Positions 58,601 through 64,000 of a DNA stretch of 64,000 bases are shown here, piece by piece; the first letter of the stretch is position 1; each line of letters starts with the position of its first letter. The stretch is from Amoebophrya sp. A120 (lineage: Eukaryota; Sar; Dinophyceae; Syndiniales; Amoebophryaceae): the NCBI GenBank assembly GCA_905178155.1, contig CAJINV010000001.1, forward strand, positions 14,756,142 through 14,820,141, written 5' to 3'. Both the position numbers and the translations under genes were made by a program. The notes below the pieces were generated by a model. It ran no database searches and was not told where the DNA came from. It saw nothing but the letters and a program-made list of their open reading frames with translations.

Positions 58601-60217
58601 GAAAGAAACTACTGTTCGTTGGAGCTTGGTTCTGCCCTGCAGCTGGTTGTTGGCCAAAATTTGGCTGGTGCTGTGGGTCGCCAGCGACTACTGCGCTAGA
58701 CGCGGGTGGAGCTGCTCCACCACCAGGGCGGCCCGCTGTTCCAGGGGGCGGGGCGCGACCGCTTCTATTACTACTTCCGTGGCTGTAACTTCTGCTGGAC
58801 TTCGGAGAAATACCGGCCTGCCCAAACAGAGTCTGCAGGGAGTGCTGTGTCTGCATGGCACGCGCGCCGAGGATGATGGTGAGAAGCGCGACGACGATCA
58901 TGCTGGAGATGTAGGTGTAGAAAAATGCGTAGTTCCGCTGCCCAATGCAATTGTTCAAAAAAGGACAGTGGTGGTCGAACTTCAGAACGCAGTTGTCGCA
59001 ATCCGGGCAGTGCGCCGAGCGGGGAGGCCGAATGATCATGCACGTCCGGCACCACCGGTAGCTGTCATATATTTTGTTTTTGATGATTTATTTATACATA
59101 GATTGGTGTCAAGATCTTTGCTCCTATGGCCGCTTTCGTATGTTTTGGCTTTCAGCATTTTGCTTGCCACGATCATCATCAGGACATGGACAACCGGAAC
59201 CGAAGCTATTCTAGACAAAAGTGCCAAAAAGTCTCTACCCTTTCACGCGGAGCCGCTCGGGCACCATTGCGACGGCGTCAGTGCGGAAGTCGCCGGTCGG
59301 GTCGCCTTCGCCCAAGAGGTTGTATCCTAGTAAGTGCTCCAGCCCCTTCTGCAACCCGGTCTCCAGGATGATCCCTCGTCGCGGCAGGATTCCGGGGTCG
59401 GTATACGAAACCAGGTAAAGCAGCAGCAGCGACGCGAGGAACGCCAGCCAGAAAAGGCCCATCGTGATAAGGTTCGTGCTGTGCTGCTGGGGAGCATCCG
59501 GGTAGGGATCCTGCTGCCCGTCGCCCGCGGTGTGTGCCCGGTAGGCGTTGACGATGCTAGACGAGGAAAGAAGTCCCACGACCGAGGGCAGTACGACGGC
59601 GAGAGAGAGGATCAACACGTGCGGAAGCGCAAAGTGGCCAATCGAAGGACAATCTTTCTCGCCGCCAATCATGCAGGCGCCGCCGCAACAATACCTACTG
59701 TTCGAGGGCCACACCTGCAATTGTTTTGGAAGATTTCTGGCTTTTTTGAAACGAACGTACGCCGCAAAAATGATGTTCTCTTCCCTTGACAACGTGATCT
59801 GCGGTCCTCATCTACTTGATGTACTACTAGCGTATGTGGAGGGCAGGAACATCACAGTAAACGACATCTCATTTCCCAGAGGCGCAAATGAAGTCTTCAT
59901 TGTCATACATTATTCTGTACCTGATACAGGTAGGCACCACTTCGGCTATTCGAATTGCCGTCTTCTTCACAGGGAGTGCACTCGAGTTGTTGCGTTGTCC
60001 CGGTGTCCCGACGTGGACCCGTTTCTCGCGGGTCAACAACATCGTTAGAAACACTGGGATTGCTTCTGGCAGATCGTCGCTCTGGATGATAATTGTCCGG
60101 AACCCGGCCGGTCCCTGTCTTTAGAATCAAGTGCTCCTCTGATCCGTTCCGATTCCGTATTGGGTGGCGAGAGGATCGGCTGCTCGAGGTGTTCGCGGTG
60201 AACTGCACAGCTGACAT
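55685..60217 (-). CDS. DHHC palmitoyltransferase with very long disordered tail
   Basis: Four exons (60217-59921, 59714-59239, 59061-58403, 58200-55685), all in phase, give 1,315 residues. After a polar N-terminus comes [19 protein letters not shown], the conserved lead-in of plant- and protist-type DHHC enzymes. Two membrane segments and DPGILPRR (the DPG motif) follow. The Cys-rich domain is [20 protein letters not shown] then [16 protein letters not shown], with the catalytic Cys in DHHC. Two more membrane spans and a TTKE motif complete the enzyme. These enzymes attach palmitate to cytosolic Cys residues of membrane-associated proteins. The exon after the TTKE region adds about 840 Ser/Thr/Gln-rich residues with no recognised domain. 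Exons 1 and 2 join exactly at YQ|VWP, and exon 3 restores the CRD, so the model is secure up to the tail. Confidence 0.88.
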
Positions 60218-61761
60218 GGCCGTTGATGATGAGTCTTCACTCAACGTTGCAACAGAGAAAAAAGGGATCGCGGTTCAGTCGTGGCAACGCGACGTAGTTC
60301 GTCGTGTTGGTTATGGTTCGCAGCCGCTACTAACTGGATCGATGTACGCAATGAGTAGTTCGACTTCGAGGTAGAAGTGCTACTACAAGAGTACCAGCAG
60401 CAGTACGTCGGTCGTCTTGTGGCAAAAGAAGATATTTTCAAAATGATTTGTCGCCAATTAATTAAGGAACGCGATGCTGTGCTGCCATCGGAGTCATCTC
60501 TGTGATGACATCACCACACAGCGGAGGCCTGCCTCGTTGTTCTCGCCTTTGCACGCAAGACGGAAGAAAAAAAAGACGCTAGGAATTGCGACGTCGGACT
60601 CGCCAATAGCCCGTGCCACAAATCCCTGCTGCGGTGGTGGTTAGCACGGCGGCTCGCTGGCGCATTCATCCGGTGATGATCTCTACCGGCTTTCCGAAAG
60701 CCGACACCTTATCTTCTAGCAGCGTCGCATCATATCTGTACCAAAAGAACGAAAAGTTGCAACGCTAAACACATTAACCTAATCGTGTACTCATCTTGTC
60801 GTTGGTCATATTACCGCATTTCTACAGCTACTAGAAGTACTACAATGAAAATATATGTCGCTGCTCGTCCCGCACTTCGTCAAAAAAAAAACGAATACTG
60901 GAATTGATTGCTTCCTTGCGTTAGTTCCTTCGCAGATTTGATGAGAACAAGACTAGAGGATGCAAAACCAGATGATCATGTTCTTGGATATTGATTAATG
61001 GCACCATTACCAGCGCGAGCGTGGAGCCCTCCTGTACGTAAAATTTCAAAATGTACCACGAAGGTGATCTCCATATTAATTCCGTGGTATTTGTTTCCGG
61101 ACGTCGCTGCAACGAGTGATTTATTTTCTATGGCTGAAATATTTCTTGCGCATTTAAAGTTCCTCAGGCACTTCCGATCTTGGTCGGAATATGCGAAAAT
61201 TCCAATAGCTGTAGTTTCTTTTTGCACGAAAGCCAAGAAGCAAGACTTTGCTACGAAAGAGTGACGAGGACCGCGTCCGCGGGCATATGCGGCTATTTTG
61301 AAGACGAGCGATTGAAACAAAAGAGATGCATGGACCTGGATGTGGTAGTGTGCATATGAAGCGACAAGAATTTCTATGCTTAATATGTGCACTTCTTGGA
61401 ACACGAACACCCGACGCCGAGGCGAATGACTGACGAGGACCCAGACGAAGCTCATCGTGTGAATCTTGACGAGAGATTTCCTTCGCTTTTGTACCGAAGA
61501 CAAAGATGACGTCCCAAAGATCGATTGACCTGCGTGAAAAGCGCCACATCTTCCAGATATTGCTGCAGAAAAGGGCATTTAAGAACTTCGAAGTTTTAAC
61601 TTTCCGTAGTGTAGTAATACAAGTGTTCGTCCACAAGCAACCACAGTGTATTGGTGTTCTTGATCTTAAATATCACGAATTAGATGGTATAAAAGCGGCA
61701 ACTTTCGAGGTGCTGCGGCGCTCTTTTCCTATGAATTCATTCAAAGAGAGGTACGGAGTCC
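60218..61761. other. Intergenic, no convincing gene
   Basis: About 1.5 kb. A 200-codon minus-strand frame (61578-60976) overlaps a 160-codon frame in another phase. Its composition looks random and no splice-supported continuation exists, so it is not called as a gene. Confidence 0.5.
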
Positions 61762-62610
61762 TCAGGTGTCGTAGTATCCTTGAAGGTTGTCTGAGCCACT
61801 ATTTGATGCTTGGTCCGGGTCACCTGCATCTTCTCTTCTATTTTTCCCGGCCACGCCACGGCCGCGGCTCTCTTTTTTCCCTCCAAAGGTGGTTCCCTCA
61901 TCATCTGCACCTGCGAAGAAAAAGGCATCAAAGTTGAAATCTTCCCCGCTCTTGATACTCTGCTGCTCCACCGGTAGGCTCGTCCTCAAATTCTCTGCAT
62001 TCGTGTTTCCCGTACCGAGCCCGTGGTCCAGATCGCCGGCCGCCACCTTGCTCCCCGGTGTCCGCGAAAACCAGCGCACGTGCCACTTGTGCAATTCGCT
62101 GCAGTAGCCCGTGCAACAGCTGTAGACGACGCAGACACAGCAAATCAAAGCGAGAAAGCCTAGTAAGCCGAAGAACAGGTAAAAGTACAAACCGAACTCG
62201 TCTTTATCCGAACCCCCGGCGGTGGAGGTCCCTGCAGGCACTGGCGTCGTAGAAGTTGTTGTGGTTGTACTTGTAGTCGCTACTACTACCGCCGAGGTGC
62301 AGTTTGTAGAAGAGGAATTTGTTGCGTTCGTGCTGTTTGAAGTACTGTTATCGCAAGACGATGATGAAAACGACGATGTGGAGAGCAGCCTCAGCCATTC
62401 GTAATTTACCAGGTCATCTACTTCGGCGTCGACACTGTCAAAGGGCAGCCGCGCATGTGGCGATCTTATTTCTTCAACGGAAGAAAGCTGGGGCGGAGAT
62501 AGGTGAGCAGTCGGAGCACCATTCGTTCCCGTTGCAGTTGACGAGCTCAGGCGGGAACTCACGTCAACAAGGGAAGAACTGCTGCTCGTGGCTGGAAACG
62601 GCATGGGCAT
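61762..62610 (-). CDS. Single-pass membrane protein with Ser/Thr-rich ectodomain
   Basis: 282 residues from an ATG at 62610. Residues 1-150 are Ser/Thr-rich with a cluster of N-glycosylation sequons (NST, NAT, NSS, NCT), then a Thr run. One membrane segment follows (LYFYLFFGLLGFLALICCVCVV), ending in a Cys-rich juxtamembrane stretch. The last 100 residues are polar and presumably cytosolic. The given start has no signal peptide. An acceptor-like CACAG a few codons upstream suggests a missing 5' exon that could supply one. Such mucin-like surface proteins are common in protists. No specific family recognised. Confidence 0.65.
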   Translation of the reverse strand: MPMPFPATSSSSSLVDVSSRLSSSTATGTNGAPTAHLSPPQLSSVEEIRSPHARLPFDSVDAEVDDLVNYEWLRLLSTSSFSSSSCDNSTSNSTNATNSSSTNCTSAVVVATTSTTTTTSTTPVPAGTSTAGGSDKDEFGLYFYLFFGLLGFLALICCVCVVYSCCTGYCSELHKWHVRWFSRTPGSKVAAGDLDHGLGTGNTNAENLRTSLPVEQQSIKSGEDFNFDAFFFAGADDEGTTFGGKKESRGRGVAGKNRREDAGDPDQASNSGSDNLQGYYDT

Positions 62611-63360
62611 GGCTCTTGCTCTTGGGTCTGTGAGTTTGATGAAGTCAGACTATTGTGGTTGGACTAGATTGCGCACGAATTTGACCACGACCACCTGTCA
62701 GACAACGCAACTGCGAATAAATGGAGCCCACTATGGTGCTGCAGCACAGATGTCACAGATAAAGACCTCGGCCTGTTGGAACCGCAGTACAGTAACAAAA
62801 GGAAAAGACTCTAGCTAGTCTTGCTTCAACTCCCGACCTTCACTCGCATACGGAATCTCTTCTCTCACATTCATCAACACTCTAGACTTTGTCGTGACTT
62901 TATGATCTACAACACAATCACAGAAGCGTGCTCTCACAGTAAACAAGCCTCGACTTCTCAACAAGCCTCGACTTCTCAACGACTCCCTCTTTTGCCAATT
63001 CACCATTCATGAAAATACTGGTCTTGCCAGCCTCTGGAGAGCAGGAAGGCCACAACAAACCGCGAGCATACTCACAAGACTTGCTCTTGCTTCGACGTAA
63101 TTATGCGCAACGGCTTCAATTTCGTGTCGCTCTAATCTCATCATTTGATTTCATTGATGGGACAAGGGCTCTGTTCTAGTTTTCCTACCGCAGACTTCTA
63201 CATCCAGCAGATCCAACCGGACAAAAATGCATCAAATACAGCTTTATCATCTGACTCCCCGCCCCCCTCCTCAGGCCGAGGAAAGAAGATAAAGTTGCAA
63301 CATCCGTTAACTGTTAGTTTGACCATCTCCGTCATTTGAATAAAGTAGTGTGACAAATTA
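62611..63360. other. Intergenic with a short tandem repeat
   Basis: About 750 bp between the nuclease-fold gene's stop and the membrane-protein gene. The only feature seen is the 18-bp tandem duplication at 62943-62978. Confidence 0.6.
62943..62978. repeat. Two exact copies of an 18-bp unit
   Basis: ACAAGCCTCGACTTCTCA occurs twice head to tail. The GACTTCTCAACAA part resembles the CAACTTCTCAACAA motif inside the 1.17-kb introner. Confidence 0.7.
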
Positions 63361-64000
63361 CTACACCATCAATTCCGGCGGTGCGTACTTGGTCAAGGTT
63401 GAGAAAAACGGGTCGCCTCCCACCCAGTCCTTGTTTTCTTCGTAGTTTGCGGGCTTGTCCAGGCCGGGGACGAACCGGAAACTGAACCACAGCGGGAAAT
63501 GGTCGGACACATGGCGGACCGAGCCCTCGTACAGCTTCTCGAGTTTGGTCGCCATCACGGGCGCCAGGTTCCGCTGGTCGTAAAAGATCCAATCCAGCGT
63601 CTGGTCCGGCAGCTGCTCCTCACAGGGGTCCGAGGGCCGCGCGGGGTGGGTGCTTGGAATGCGCAGCTGCAGACCACTGAAACAGTCCTGCATGAAGGGA
63701 AGCGCCTGTCGCAGCACCTGTTTGGGTCCGAACGCGCAGTTCAGATCGCCACAGAAAATCAGCGCCGGGGGGGCGAGCGGGGTGGTGGAAAACGGTCCAG
63801 CGGACGAGGACGAGGAGCCAGCATTTCCCGCTGTCTGGTGCGCGACAGTTTGTTGCAGCAGTACTGGCGACACGGAGGGCGTGCGACTCGAAGATTGCTT
63901 GCTTGTGGGTCCCACCAACTCCGCGCTGCTGGACAAGTCGCCCGCAAGACGGGGACTCGTCAAGTGGCTCTCGATATCATTGTCCACAAGCTGTCTGTTG
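63361..64000 (-). CDS. Endonuclease/exonuclease/phosphatase-fold protein, 3' part
   Basis: The frame is open to the right edge of the window, so the 5' part is missing. The visible 213 or so codons contain the late motifs of the DNase I/CCR4/sphingomyelinase-type fold: ALIFCGDLN (metal and active-site Asp-Asn), TLDWIFY, and HVSDHFPLWFSF with the catalytic Asp-His pair. Members hydrolyse phosphodiester or phosphate-ester bonds in nucleic acids, inositol lipids or sphingomyelin, and this part does not separate those options. A Ser-rich insertion precedes the GDLN motif. The frame ends at 63361 shortly after the SDH motif, as is usual for the fold. Confidence 0.8.
   Translation of the reverse strand, partial: NRQLVDNDIESHLTSPRLAGDLSSSAELVGPTSKQSSSRTPSVSPVLLQQTVAHQTAGNAGSSSSSAGPFSTTPLAPPALIFCGDLNCAFGPKQVLRQALPFMQDCFSGLQLRIPSTHPARPSDPCEEQLPDQTLDWIFYDQRNLAPVMATKLEKLYEGSVRHVSDHFPLWFSFRFVPGLDKPANYEENKDWVGGDPFFSTLTKYAPPELMV

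Noticed and set aside
60976-61578. Minus-strand frame of 200 codons
   Set aside because: Overlaps another long frame in a different phase, has random-looking composition and no supported continuation.
1-64000. CRISPR arrays, operons, ribosome binding sites
   Set aside because: The window is eukaryotic, with spliceosomal introns throughout. No spaced direct-repeat array was seen.

Overview
This is nuclear DNA from a ciliated microbial eukaryote. The genes carry spliceosomal introns, and one of them encodes a CEP76-type centriole protein. Around fifteen genes or gene fragments can be supported and every one lies on the minus strand. That co-orientation, the long low-complexity Ser/Thr/Gln proteins, the transposon-derived introns and a VP39-type cap methyltransferase together suggest a dinoflagellate or relative, with syndinians such as Amoebophrya as my best guess. 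This placement is inference; no rRNA or organelle marker is present. I joined exons by hand from GT-AG sites with matching phase, so exon ends are predictions.

Layout, left to right (transcription runs right to left): a tail-anchored coiled-coil protein (0.2-1.3 kb); a protein with two N-terminal hydrophobic segments (1.4-2.1); a FUSC-family membrane protein with a probable long 3' exon (2.9-9.1); a CEP76 homologue in five exons (10.9-14.6); an unknown 231-residue protein (15.0-15.7); an AMSH-like JAMM deubiquitinase (16.0-19.4); a VP39-type cap 2'-O-methyltransferase (20.9-24.1); a giant R3H-SUZ RNA-binding protein (26.0-33.4); a small unknown protein (35.2-36.3); a cupin protein (37.0-38.3); a 1,434-residue coiled-coil/EF-hand-like protein (39.4-45.1); a cytochrome b5-fused front-end fatty acid desaturase (48.9-52.7); a DHHC palmitoyltransferase with a huge tail (55.7-60.2); a single-pass membrane protein (61.8-62.6); and the 3' end of an endonuclease/exonuclease/phosphatase-fold protein that runs off the right edge.

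The most interesting content is a set of four introner elements: small inverted-repeat transposons that sit inside coding sequence and act as introns. All have termini TAT...ATA and perfect 5-bp target-site duplications, and they fall into three terminal-repeat families. Two families carry CTGT/ACAG in their inverted repeats, so one repeated sequence supplies the GT donor at one end and the AG acceptor at the other. The third relies on G residues in the duplicated target to make GTAT...ATAG. The spliced products gain 3, 15 or 19 nucleotides relative to the inferred empty site.

Functionally the genes are a mixed housekeeping set (cilium/centriole, ubiquitin and endosome, mRNA cap and mRNA binding, lipid desaturation, protein lipidation). 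I see no operon-like logic beyond the shared strand.
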